Positions 1 through 6,294 of a stretch of 18,763 bases of DNA are shown piece by piece. The stretch comes from Pseudomonadota bacterium. GTDB lineage: Bacteria > Myxococcota > Polyangia > Polyangiales > Polyangiaceae. The position numbers were made by a program, and so were the translations under genes. The notes under the pieces are model-generated. The model was not told the origin of the DNA, did no database searches, and was given only the letters and a program-made list of their open reading frames with translations. The stretch covers positions 1-18,763 of the forward strand of contig JAEZYO010000597.1 in assembly GCA_023419055.1 (NCBI GenBank), in the 5' to 3' direction. Position 1 is the first letter of the stretch. Each line of letters starts with the position of its first letter.

Positions 1-68
1 CAGCCGCACCGCCGCCCGAGCCCGCCGCTGCACCGGCTGCAGCGCCGGCCACGCCTGCGGCTCACTGA
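1..68 (+). CDS. C-terminal end of an upstream gene, Ala/Pro-rich tail (partial)
   Basis: One plus-strand frame is open from the window edge to a TGA at 66-68 and encodes a low-complexity tail made almost only of Ala and Pro, with one Glu, one Thr and a final His before the stop. Pro/Ala tails of this kind are common at the ends of secreted or envelope proteins in GC-rich bacteria. The rest of the gene lies outside the window, so its function cannot be named. The other two plus frames are also open over this short stretch, so the call rests on composition and on the stop falling just before an intergenic inverted repeat. Confidence 0.45.
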   Translation, partial: AAPPPEPAAAPAAAPATPAAH

Positions 69-88
69 CGACCGCGCGTTCTGCGCAA

Positions 89-131
89 CCAGGTCACCGA
101 TCATACTGCGCTGCGATGCTCGGTGACCTGG
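89..131. repeat. 12-bp perfect inverted repeat, 19-nt spacer, upstream of the V4R-like gene
   Basis: Positions 89-100 (CCAGGTCACCGA) and 120-131 (TCGGTGACCTGG) are exact reverse complements. Skipping one unpaired G at 132 extends the pairing by two A-T pairs. The repeat sits between the stop of the upstream partial gene (66-68) and the start at 160. It could be an operator dyad for the downstream gene or a terminator stem for the upstream one. No T-tract follows on either strand, which makes a classical intrinsic terminator less likely. Confidence 0.6.
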
Positions 132-159
132 GTTCTCACCGAAACCCGAGGAGGGGTGG

Positions 160-723
160 ATGTCGAGACGACCCAGGGGATACGTCGGAGTTCAACACGA
201 GACTATCGGCACGGACATCTTGTCCGTGCTCAACATTCTGAAGCTGCCGGAACAGGTGCTCGGGGCGGATGAGGCGCGGCGTCTATCGGAGGTGGACGCC
301 GAAGGGTGGTACCCGATCGAGTGGTTGCTCGAGCTGATGGAGCGCCTCGACAAGCACGTGGGGAGCTACGGCCTCCTCCGCATGGGGCGGGAGCTCTTCA
401 AGCTGTCGCACGAGGAGCGGGTGCTGGCGGTCGCGAGCTCGGCGCGCGACATCGTCTACGGTATCGACGCCATGTATCGACACGCGAACCGCGGGCGGCA
501 CATCGGCGGTTGGAAGGTGCTGCGCTTCGAGTCCGGGTTCGCCGAGCTCGAGAAGACGACGCCTCATCACTGCCTGATGGAGCAGGGGATCTTGACGGCG
601 GCGCTGATGGCGGTCGGGTGTCCGAGCAACGTCTCGCAGAGCCGATGCTTTCGCCAGGGGGCGGACGCTTGCGTCTACGAGATCTCCTCCGCCTTCACCG
701 ACCACCGCTGGTCGCGAGAGTGA
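160..723 (+). CDS. Small V4R/DUF2378-like protein, probable sensory or ligand-binding domain
   Basis: This is a 187-residue soluble protein without signal peptide or membrane segment. The ATG at 160 is supported by a strong Shine-Dalgarno AGGAGG at 149-154, five bases upstream. The first half is helical, with Trp50 and a Leu/Glu-rich stretch at 54-80. The second half has a Gly-Gly-Trp turn (116-118), a His-His-Cys cluster at 136-138 followed by Glu-Gln-Gly, and a C-terminal pair Cys163-x7-Cys171 ending in Tyr-Glu-Ile. That ending resembles the closing strand of V4R (4-vinyl reductase) small-molecule or metal-binding domains and of the DUF2378 family expanded in myxobacteria. No enzyme or DNA-binding domain is attached. 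The family assignment is from pattern recall and tentative; that the gene is real is well supported by its start site and intergenic flanks. Confidence 0.8.
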   Translation: MSRRPRGYVGVQHETIGTDILSVLNILKLPEQVLGADEARRLSEVDAEGWYPIEWLLELMERLDKHVGSYGLLRMGRELFKLSHEERVLAVASSARDIVYGIDAMYRHANRGRHIGGWKVLRFESGFAELEKTTPHHCLMEQGILTAALMAVGCPSNVSQSRCFRQGADACVYEISSAFTDHRWSRE

Positions 724-736
724 GCCGGGCGGGCGT

Positions 737-758
737 GAAACAAGCCGAGTGACTCGGC
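737..758 (-). terminator. Probable intrinsic terminator of the kinase-GH12 unit
   Basis: A perfect 6-bp stem (GCCGAG at 744-749, CTCGGC at 753-758) closes a TGA triloop. Read on the minus strand, the stem is followed at once by TTGTTTC (743 down to 737). It lies 30 bases past the GH12 stop codon and is oriented to stop transcription from that gene. The T-tract is short, but this is one of the few T-rich runs in such GC-rich DNA. It may also protect against convergent transcription from the gene at 160-723. Confidence 0.5.
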
Positions 759-787
759 GGCAGGTGAGGGGCCCGTGGCGGCGCAGC

Positions 788-1624
788 TCAGGGCGCGACG
801 TCGACCTGGAAGCGCTTGACCCAGGTCGTCCCGCGGCCGCCGGAAATTTCATTGCCGAATTCGACGCTGGCCACGTAGTGGTTCGGGTCGATTTGGCCCG
901 CCCGGACCAGGTACTCGAGCAGCGCGTGGACCGGCAAATTGCCGGAGCGCTCGGTCTCCGGGATGGTGAAGGAGAGCAGGCGCCATCCTTGTCCGTTCCC
1001 CTTGTCGCCGGCGCCGTCCATGCGCCAGAGGTCGTAGCGTTTCCCGTCGACCACCGTATGGTCGACGATGCCGCCAGCCGGGCGCGCCTGCCCCGCGGAC
1101 TCGACCCAGAACATGATCTCGGTGCTGATGAGCGCGGGGTTCGCGGCGAAGTTCCCGGGCTTTTGGTGAGTGAGCCAGACCTCGGGAGCGAGGTTGTAGT
1201 GTCCCGTCGCGTCCGTCGTGACCTCGTACACGATCGAGAGCTTCTTCACGTCCGCGACGCGGAGTGGAAAGCGCGCATCGGAGGGCGCGCCGCCGGACCA
1301 GGGCTTCCACCCGAAGATGATCTCCGGGTACGCGAACACCGAGGTGTCGACGCCCGGAAAGTCCCAGGTCCAGCCGTACTCGGTCCGCCCGTCGAGCTCG
1401 CGCTTCAAGAGGCACTGCTCGAACTTGCCGCGCGCCTTTCCGGAGCCCCACTGGTTGTTCTCGTACTTGTAGGGACCGTCCACGAAGGTCGAGCCGTTCG
1501 CGCACTCGGCGGTCACGTTCGGCTCCGACCTACCCGGTGCCTTGCCGGTCCGTACCCTGCAAGCGACCGAGCAGGCGAGCGTCAGGCAAAGAGCAAGGGC
1601 GACCCGAGCGGCGAAGGGGTTCAT
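788..1624 (-). CDS. Secreted GH12 family beta-glucanase (endoglucanase or xyloglucanase)
   Basis: This 278-residue protein belongs to glycoside hydrolase family 12, retaining enzymes that cut internal beta-1,4-glucan or xyloglucan bonds. Residues 1-22 form a signal peptide. Cys18 and Cys22 are poor lipobox candidates, so it is either released or a lipoprotein. The family hallmarks occur in order: Tyr-x-x-x-Asn-Asn-x-Trp-Gly at 52-60, Ala-Tyr-Pro-Glu near 98-101, the nucleophile Glu169 in Thr-Glu-Ile-Met-Phe-Trp, and the acid/base Glu259 in Gly-Asn-Glu. Length is normal for one GH12 domain with no carbohydrate-binding module. The ATG lies 16 nt after the stop of the histidine kinase gene on the same strand, so the two probably share a transcript; no clear ribosome-binding site precedes it. 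Placement beside a divergent alpha-xylosidase favours xyloglucan as substrate, which is inference. Family assignment is fairly sure, exact specificity is not. Confidence 0.85.
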   Translation of the reverse strand: MNPFAARVALALCLTLACSVACRVRTGKAPGRSEPNVTAECANGSTFVDGPYKYENNQWGSGKARGKFEQCLLKRELDGRTEYGWTWDFPGVDTSVFAYPEIIFGWKPWSGGAPSDARFPLRVADVKKLSIVYEVTTDATGHYNLAPEVWLTHQKPGNFAANPALISTEIMFWVESAGQARPAGGIVDHTVVDGKRYDLWRMDGAGDKGNGQGWRLLSFTIPETERSGNLPVHALLEYLVRAGQIDPNHYVASVEFGNEISGGRGTTWVKRFQVDVAP

Positions 1625-1640
1625 GCGGAGCGAGCGTACT

Positions 1641-3752
1641 TCAATTGCTCGAGCCGGCGCGACGGGCGCGCGCGTTCGAGAGGGCGCCGATCAACGCTGC
1701 GGCCCCGAAAGGCTTGGGCAGGAACTCGGCCCCGCGAGCGCTGAGGGCTGCGATGCGCTCGGGGCTCGGGCTGAAGCCGGACACGACGACCACGGCCGCG
1801 TTCGGGTGCAGGGAGGTGATGCGCTCGAGGGCGCTGATCCCGTCACCGGAGCCGAGCACCACGTCGGTCACGACGGCGTTGAACTCGGCGCCAGGCGCCT
1901 TCGCCGCTTCGATGGCCTCTTCGATCGAGCTCGCCTGGACGACGCGATGACCGGCGTTGTTCAGGATGCGCACCACGAGGGCCCGCACCGTGTCCTCGTC
2001 CTCCACGACGAGCACGTCTAGCGACTCACCGAACTCGGTCAGCTTGCCGACCTTGGAGCTCTCGTGCGCCGGCCAGCCCTGCGCTTCGGGGAGAAGGACG
2101 GTGAAGGTCGTGCCGCGGCCGAGCTCGGAGCGCACGCCGATGTTCCCGCCGAGCTGAGACACGAGCCCGAAGACGGTCGCGAGCCCGAGGCCCGTCCCGC
2201 GTCCGGCCGGTTTGGTCGTGAAGAAGGGCTCGAACATACGCGCCTGGACCTCGGGGGTCATGCCGATGCCGGTGTCCTCGACGGTGATCTCCACGTAGGG
2301 GCCCGCCTTGAGATCGGCGACCTCGAACGGCGCGAGCGTGCGATCGCGCACTCTGAGTCCGAGGCGCCCGCCGTTCGGCATGGCGTCGCGCGCGTTGGCG
2401 CAGAGATTCATCAGCAGCTGCTCGAGCTGAACCGGGCTGGCCTCGACCTCGCGCCGAGGGCTCTCGATCTCGGCGTCGAAGTGGATGTCCGGCCCGCAGA
2501 GCCGCGTCAGGATCGGCACCAGGTCACCGACCACCTTCGAAACCACCGAGGAGCTGTCGCTCGGCAGCACCTGACGGCGCGCGAAGGTGAGAAGTTGTTG
2601 CGTGAGGGCCGACGCGCGCTCCGCCGCGCGCCTCACGTCGGAGAGATCGACCTGCACGGGGTGGTCGCTCGGCAGCTGGCTCGCCGCCAGCTCGGACGCG
2701 GACTGGATGACCATCAACAGGTTGTTGAAGTCGTGCGCCACCCCGCCTGCGAGGCGGCCCAGGGCCTCCATGCGGCGCGTCGCCTCGAGCGCCTCGGAGA
2801 GCTCGCGCTGTTCGGTGATGTCCCGTGCGCTGAGCGCGATGACACCCCCTTGATCTTCTCCCCGTTCCAGCCGCGACATGCCGACGTGAAACCAGCGGTA
2901 GCTGCCGTCCGCCACGCGAAGCCGGGTGACCGTGGCACCCTTGCCGTCGATCAGCGCCTTGCGGAAGCTCGCGCTGAGGAGCGACAGATCGTCCGGGTGG
3001 ACGAACTCGGACGTGGTCTTGCCGAGCAGCTCCTCGGGATCGAGCCCGAGCACTCGGTGGTGCGCCGGGCTCACGTAGACGAAGCGCCCCTCCTCGTCGT
3101 GGACGCTGACGAGGTCGGTCACGTGGTCCGAGACCAGCTGGTAGCGCGCCTCGGCGCTACGCGCGCGGGCTCGCGCCGCGCGGGCTCGTTCTTCTTCGCT
3201 TTCCAGAGCCCGCAGCGCTCGCTCGCTGGCGAGCGAGCCGAAGATGGCCGCGGTCGCCGCCGCGGCGAAGTAGAAGAAGTTCGTGACGAAGGGGTGCCAG
3301 CCGCCTCCGCTACCGTGAAAGACGACGATCAGCGCGAGCGAGAGGACGCCGCCGAGCACGGTCAGGATCACGCCGCGCGCGCGCAGCGTGATGGCGGCCA
3401 GGAACGGTGTCAGCGAGAGCAGGTACGAGATCTGGACCGCGTCGCTCGGCCGTGACGCTACGATCGCGGAGAGCGTCACCTCGAGCAGGATCACCAACAC
3501 CAGCCCCAAGCCGGTGCGCGTGGCGCTCGAGCGCTGTCGGCTCGAGCGCCACCAGATCAGGGCGAGACAGGCGCTGGTAGCGAGCTGTATCAGCGCCGTC
3601 GTCCACGAACGCCCGAGCAGGACCGAAGGCACGCTGCCGACGAAGGTGAGCACCACGAACACGGCGGCGATGGCTCGGGCGGCGCTCGCGCGGCGCGCCT
3701 GATCGGCGATCAGGGCGTCCGTCTCCTTCTCGACCACCTCTCGCACGGGCAC
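1641..3752 (-). CDS. Membrane hybrid sensor histidine kinase (PAS, HisKA, HATPase_c, receiver)
   Basis: This 703-residue protein autophosphorylates and passes the phosphate to its own receiver domain. About six hydrophobic segments fill residues 27-175, with no large periplasmic loop, so the signal is probably sensed in the membrane or by the cytoplasmic PAS. A charged coiled-coil stretch (175-205) leads to a PAS domain (about 203-312). The phosphoacceptor is His340 in Gly-Gly-Val-Ala-His-Asp-Phe-Asn-Asn. The ATPase domain has the N box at Asn453, Asp493-Thr-Gly-Ile-Gly, Phe-Glu-Pro-Phe-Phe (508-511) and Gly-Arg-Gly-Thr-Gly-Leu-Gly-Leu (517-524). The C-terminal receiver has Glu584/Asp585, phosphoacceptor Asp630, Ser658 and Lys680. 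There is no DNA-binding output, so a separate partner must act. The start is uncertain because several in-frame GTG codons lie close together; the first (3752) is used here. GH12 follows 16 nt downstream. Confidence 0.93.
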   Translation of the reverse strand: MPVREVVEKETDALIADQARRASAARAIAAVFVVLTFVGSVPSVLLGRSWTTALIQLATSACLALIWWRSSRQRSSATRTGLGLVLVILLEVTLSAIVASRPSDAVQISYLLSLTPFLAAITLRARGVILTVLGGVLSLALIVVFHGSGGGWHPFVTNFFYFAAAATAAIFGSLASERALRALESEEERARAARARARSAEARYQLVSDHVTDLVSVHDEEGRFVYVSPAHHRVLGLDPEELLGKTTSEFVHPDDLSLLSASFRKALIDGKGATVTRLRVADGSYRWFHVGMSRLERGEDQGGVIALSARDITEQRELSEALEATRRMEALGRLAGGVAHDFNNLLMVIQSASELAASQLPSDHPVQVDLSDVRRAAERASALTQQLLTFARRQVLPSDSSSVVSKVVGDLVPILTRLCGPDIHFDAEIESPRREVEASPVQLEQLLMNLCANARDAMPNGGRLGLRVRDRTLAPFEVADLKAGPYVEITVEDTGIGMTPEVQARMFEPFFTTKPAGRGTGLGLATVFGLVSQLGGNIGVRSELGRGTTFTVLLPEAQGWPAHESSKVGKLTEFGESLDVLVVEDEDTVRALVVRILNNAGHRVVQASSIEEAIEAAKAPGAEFNAVVTDVVLGSGDGISALERITSLHPNAAVVVVSGFSPSPERIAALSARGAEFLPKPFGAAALIGALSNARARRAGSSN

Positions 3753-3818
3753 TCGGACCGGAGCTTACTCTGGGCCCCCGAGCGGGGGGTAGGAAAGCCC
3801 GGGGAGGCCGCTCCTCAC

Positions 3819-3834
3819 CCGGCTTTTGTGCCGG
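3819..3834. repeat. Small dyad with TTTTGT loop, copy 1
   Basis: CCGGC (3819-3823) pairs with GCCGG (3830-3834) around the loop TTTTGT. The core CTTTTGTG recurs exactly 80 bases downstream in copy 2, where a different flanking sequence also pairs. This copy lies about 67 bases upstream of the kinase start. It may be a protein-binding site or a hairpin. Confidence 0.4.
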
Positions 3835-3847
3835 AGGCTCCGGGCCG

Positions 3848-3879
3848 GGCTTCGCGAGACGAGGGCTCGGTCGCGAGCC
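3848..3879. repeat. Central 32-bp imperfect dyad in the divergent control region
   Basis: GGC at 3848-3850 pairs with GCC at 3877-3879, TCGCGA at 3852-3857 with TCGCGA at 3871-3876, and CGAG at 3860-3863 with CTCG at 3866-3869. That is 13 base pairs interrupted by an unpaired T at 3851, GA at 3858-3859 and G at 3870. It sits almost midway between the two CTTTTGTG hairpins. It could be an operator for a dimeric regulator serving both genes, or an RNA hairpin in a leader. Confidence 0.5.
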
Positions 3880-3899
3880 GACCCATCGCGTACTTCAGA

Positions 3900-3913
3900 C
3901 CACTTTTGTGTGG
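3900..3913. repeat. Small dyad with TTTTGT loop, copy 2
   Basis: CCAC (3900-3903) pairs with GTGG (3910-3913) around the same TTTTGT loop as copy 1. Its stem differs outside the closing C-G pair, so pairing is kept while sequence changes. It lies 46 bases before the alpha-xylosidase ATG. Confidence 0.4.
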
Positions 3914-3959
3914 GGCGAAGCGCTTTACACACGAAGTCGAGCCGGGCGACCCTCCGCGC

Positions 3960-6272
3960 ATGAAGTTTTCGCATGGCGTCTGGACGTTGCGTGACGGCGT
4001 GACGCAAACCCCGGTCGCGAGAGTGCACGAGCACGAGTTCGAGGACGGCACCCTGCTCTTGCGCTGCGTGAACCGGCACGAGCCGAAAGCGAACATCAAC
4101 AACTACGGCTTCACGATCCGGATTTCGTCACCGTTCGAAGGTGCGATCCGGGTGCGCGTCCAGCACCGGACCGGACGGGTTCAGCGCGGTCCCGACTTCG
4201 AGCTCGCAGAGGGCTCGTTCACGGGCGCTTTCGAGGAGCGCGAGGACGAGCTCGTCTATCGCTCCGGGTCGCTACGCCTCGAGATCGGCAGGAAGCCGTT
4301 CAAGCTTGCCTTCTTCGACGGCGAGCGCGCGCTCACCTCGAGCCGTGACAACCAGCTCGCGACCCTGAACGTCGCGGGCGACCGCGACTACACGATGCAG
4401 CGGCTCTCCCTGGGCGTGGGCGAGTACGTGTACGGGCTCGGCGAGCGCTTCGGCCAGCTCGTGAAGAACGGTCAGTCGATCAGCATCTGGAACGAGGATC
4501 CGGGCACCGGCACCGACCTCGCGTACAAGAGCATCCCGTTCTATCTCACGAACCGCGGCTACGGCGTGTTCGTGAACCACCCTGGCCGCGTCGACTTCGA
4601 GGTCGCGACCGAGCGTGTCTCCTCCGTGCAATTCAGCGTGCCGGGCGGCGATCTCGACTACTTCGTCTTCTCGGGTGAGCCGAAGGAGGTGCTCGAGAAG
4701 TACTCGCGCCTGACTGGTCGCCCCCCCCTCCCGCCGCGCTGGAGCTTCGGGCTCTGGCTCAGCACGTCGTTCTTGACGGACTACGACGAGAAGATCGTAG
4801 GTTCCCTGATCGACGGCATGGCAGAGCGGAAGATCCCGCTCAGCGTCTTTCATTTCGATTGCCTGTGGATGAAGGAGCACCACTGGTGCAACTTCGAGTG
4901 GGACAAGGACAAGTTTCCCGACCCGAAGGCGATGCTCACGCGCTTGAAGCAGCGCGGCATCAAGATCTGTGTCTGGATCAACCCTTACGTCGCGGAGTTC
5001 CCGAAGCTCTTCGCGGAGGGGCGCGACGCCGGGTACTTCGTCAAGGATGCGCGCGGCGACGTGTACCAGCGCGACGACTGGCAGCCGCAGATCGCGCTCG
5101 TCGACTTCACGAACCCGGACGCGGTGAAGTGGTACAAGGACAAGCTCCGCGCGCTCACGGCCATGGGCGTCGACTGCTTCAAGACCGACTTCGGCGAGCG
5201 CATCCCGGCAGACGCGGCGTATTTCGACGGCTCGGACCCCGAGCGCCTGCACAACTACTACTCGTACCTCTACAACGAGGCGGTCTACTCACTGCTCGAG
5301 GAGGAGCGCGGCAAGGGCGACGCGGTGGTGTTCGCGCGCTCGGCGACGGCGGGCGGGCAAAAGTTTCCGGTGCACTGGGGCGGCGACTGCGACGCCACTT
5401 TCGAGAGCATGGCGGAGACCCTACGCGGCGGGCTCTCGTTCGGGCTCTCGGGCGGCGCGTTCTGGAGCCACGACATCAGCGGGTTCAACGCGACCGCGAC
5501 GCCGGAGCTCTACAAGCGCTGGGTCGCCTTCGGCCTGTTCTCGAGCCACAGCCGCCTGCACGGCGGGCACACGTACCGCGTGCCGTGGGTGTTCGACGAG
5601 GAGTCGGTGGACGTGCTCCGCCATTTCACCCGTCTCAAGATGAGGCTGATGCCGTACGTCTGGGCGCAGGCGGTGCAGGCGCACCTTCGGGGCACACCGG
5701 TTCAGCGCGCGATGGTCCTCGAGCTGCCGAACGACCCGGCTGCGGCCACGCTCGAGGCCCAGTACTTCTTCGGCGACTCGTTGCTGGTCGCCCCGGTGTT
5801 CGAGCCGGACCGGAGCCTGCGCTACTACGTTCCCGCCGGGCGCTACACCGATTTCGAGACGGGCAAGGTGCTCGAGGGCGGCCGCTTCTACGAGGAGCGC
5901 GAGGTGAGCCCGTTCCGGCTGCCGATCCTGGTGCGACCCGGCACGCTGCTCGTCCTCGGTCAGCACGAAGAGGGCCCCGAGTACGATTTCTCGCAGAACC
6001 TCACGCTCGAGCTCTTCGAGCTCGCGGACGGGGCGTCGGCGCGCGCCGAGGTGTTCGACGAAAAGGGCGAGCTCGCCGCGAGCTTCGAGGCCGAGCGTCG
6101 CGGCAAGACGCTGCGCTTCCAGGCCAAGGGCGGTCGGGACCTGCGAGTGCGGGTGCGAGGAATCGAGCTCGCCGGTTCGCCGGAAGGCGGCACGGTGATC
6201 GAAAGCAACGAGCTCGGGACGCTGCTCTCTTGGGATTCGGTGTCGCGAGCGCTCGTACTTCCGGTTGCGTGA
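3960..6272 (+). CDS. yicI: GH31 alpha-xylosidase, YicI type
   Basis: This 770-residue cytoplasmic enzyme removes non-reducing alpha-1,6-xylose from xyloglucan oligosaccharides and isoprimeverose (EC 3.2.1.177). It follows E. coli YicI from end to end. The ATG at 3960 was chosen because the protein then begins Met-Lys-Phe-Ser-x-Gly-x-Trp, like YicI, and has almost its length (772); an upstream in-frame GTG at 3828 would add 44 residues unlike the family. The nucleophile is Asp410 in Lys-Thr-Asp-Phe-Gly-Glu and the acid/base Asp476 in His-Trp-Gly-Gly-Asp. Their 66-residue spacing equals that in YicI (416/482). A Gly-Ser-Asp-Pro-Glu segment (424-428) and Phe-Trp-Ser-His-Asp in the barrel also match. 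No signal peptide is present, so substrate must be imported. The divergent partner unit encodes a kinase and a secreted GH12 glucanase. No clear ribosome-binding site precedes the ATG. Confidence 0.95.
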   Translation: MKFSHGVWTLRDGVTQTPVARVHEHEFEDGTLLLRCVNRHEPKANINNYGFTIRISSPFEGAIRVRVQHRTGRVQRGPDFELAEGSFTGAFEEREDELVYRSGSLRLEIGRKPFKLAFFDGERALTSSRDNQLATLNVAGDRDYTMQRLSLGVGEYVYGLGERFGQLVKNGQSISIWNEDPGTGTDLAYKSIPFYLTNRGYGVFVNHPGRVDFEVATERVSSVQFSVPGGDLDYFVFSGEPKEVLEKYSRLTGRPPLPPRWSFGLWLSTSFLTDYDEKIVGSLIDGMAERKIPLSVFHFDCLWMKEHHWCNFEWDKDKFPDPKAMLTRLKQRGIKICVWINPYVAEFPKLFAEGRDAGYFVKDARGDVYQRDDWQPQIALVDFTNPDAVKWYKDKLRALTAMGVDCFKTDFGERIPADAAYFDGSDPERLHNYYSYLYNEAVYSLLEEERGKGDAVVFARSATAGGQKFPVHWGGDCDATFESMAETLRGGLSFGLSGGAFWSHDISGFNATATPELYKRWVAFGLFSSHSRLHGGHTYRVPWVFDEESVDVLRHFTRLKMRLMPYVWAQAVQAHLRGTPVQRAMVLELPNDPAAATLEAQYFFGDSLLVAPVFEPDRSLRYYVPAGRYTDFETGKVLEGGRFYEEREVSPFRLPILVRPGTLLVLGQHEEGPEYDFSQNLTLELFELADGASARAEVFDEKGELAASFEAERRGKTLRFQAKGGRDLRVRVRGIELAGSPEGGTVIESNELGTLLSWDSVSRALVLPVA

Positions 6273-6294
6273 GGCCGCGCTATGTTCCGGCCGC

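Larger units (their letters stand above)
3753..3959. promoter_or_regulatory. Divergent control region between kinase-GH12 and alpha-xylosidase genes
   Basis: The 207 bases separate two divergently read genes and should hold both promoters, but no convincing -35/-10 pair is visible. The region carries three dyads, listed separately: a central one at 3848-3879 and small hairpins at 3819-3834 and 3900-3913 that share the loop TTTTGT. An 8-bp palindrome AAGCGCTT also lies at 3918-3925, 34 bases before the xylosidase ATG. It resembles the core of LacI-family operators, but no such regulator is encoded nearby. Confidence 0.45.

Noticed and set aside
2064..3455. Long plus-strand open frame of 463 residues antisense to the histidine kinase
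   Set aside because: It is an Arg/Glu/Ala/His-rich shadow of a well-supported kinase gene with no recognisable domain.
3918..3925. AAGCGCTT palindrome as a LacI-family operator
   Set aside because: Only eight bases are symmetrical, flanking bases do not match, and no LacI-type regulator is encoded nearby.
3828..3959. 44-residue N-terminal extension of the alpha-xylosidase from a GTG at 3828
   Set aside because: The added residues do not resemble the family, while the ATG at 3960 gives the YicI-like N-terminus and length; the stretch also holds the dyads of the control region.
4272..5252. Minus-strand frame of 326 residues inside the alpha-xylosidase gene
   Set aside because: It is antisense to highly conserved catalytic sequence and has no family features.
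6265..6294. TTG start for the phosphatase-GNAT fusion overlapping the xylosidase stop
   Set aside because: The ATG at 6295 begins a family-like N-terminus; the extra ten residues have no support.
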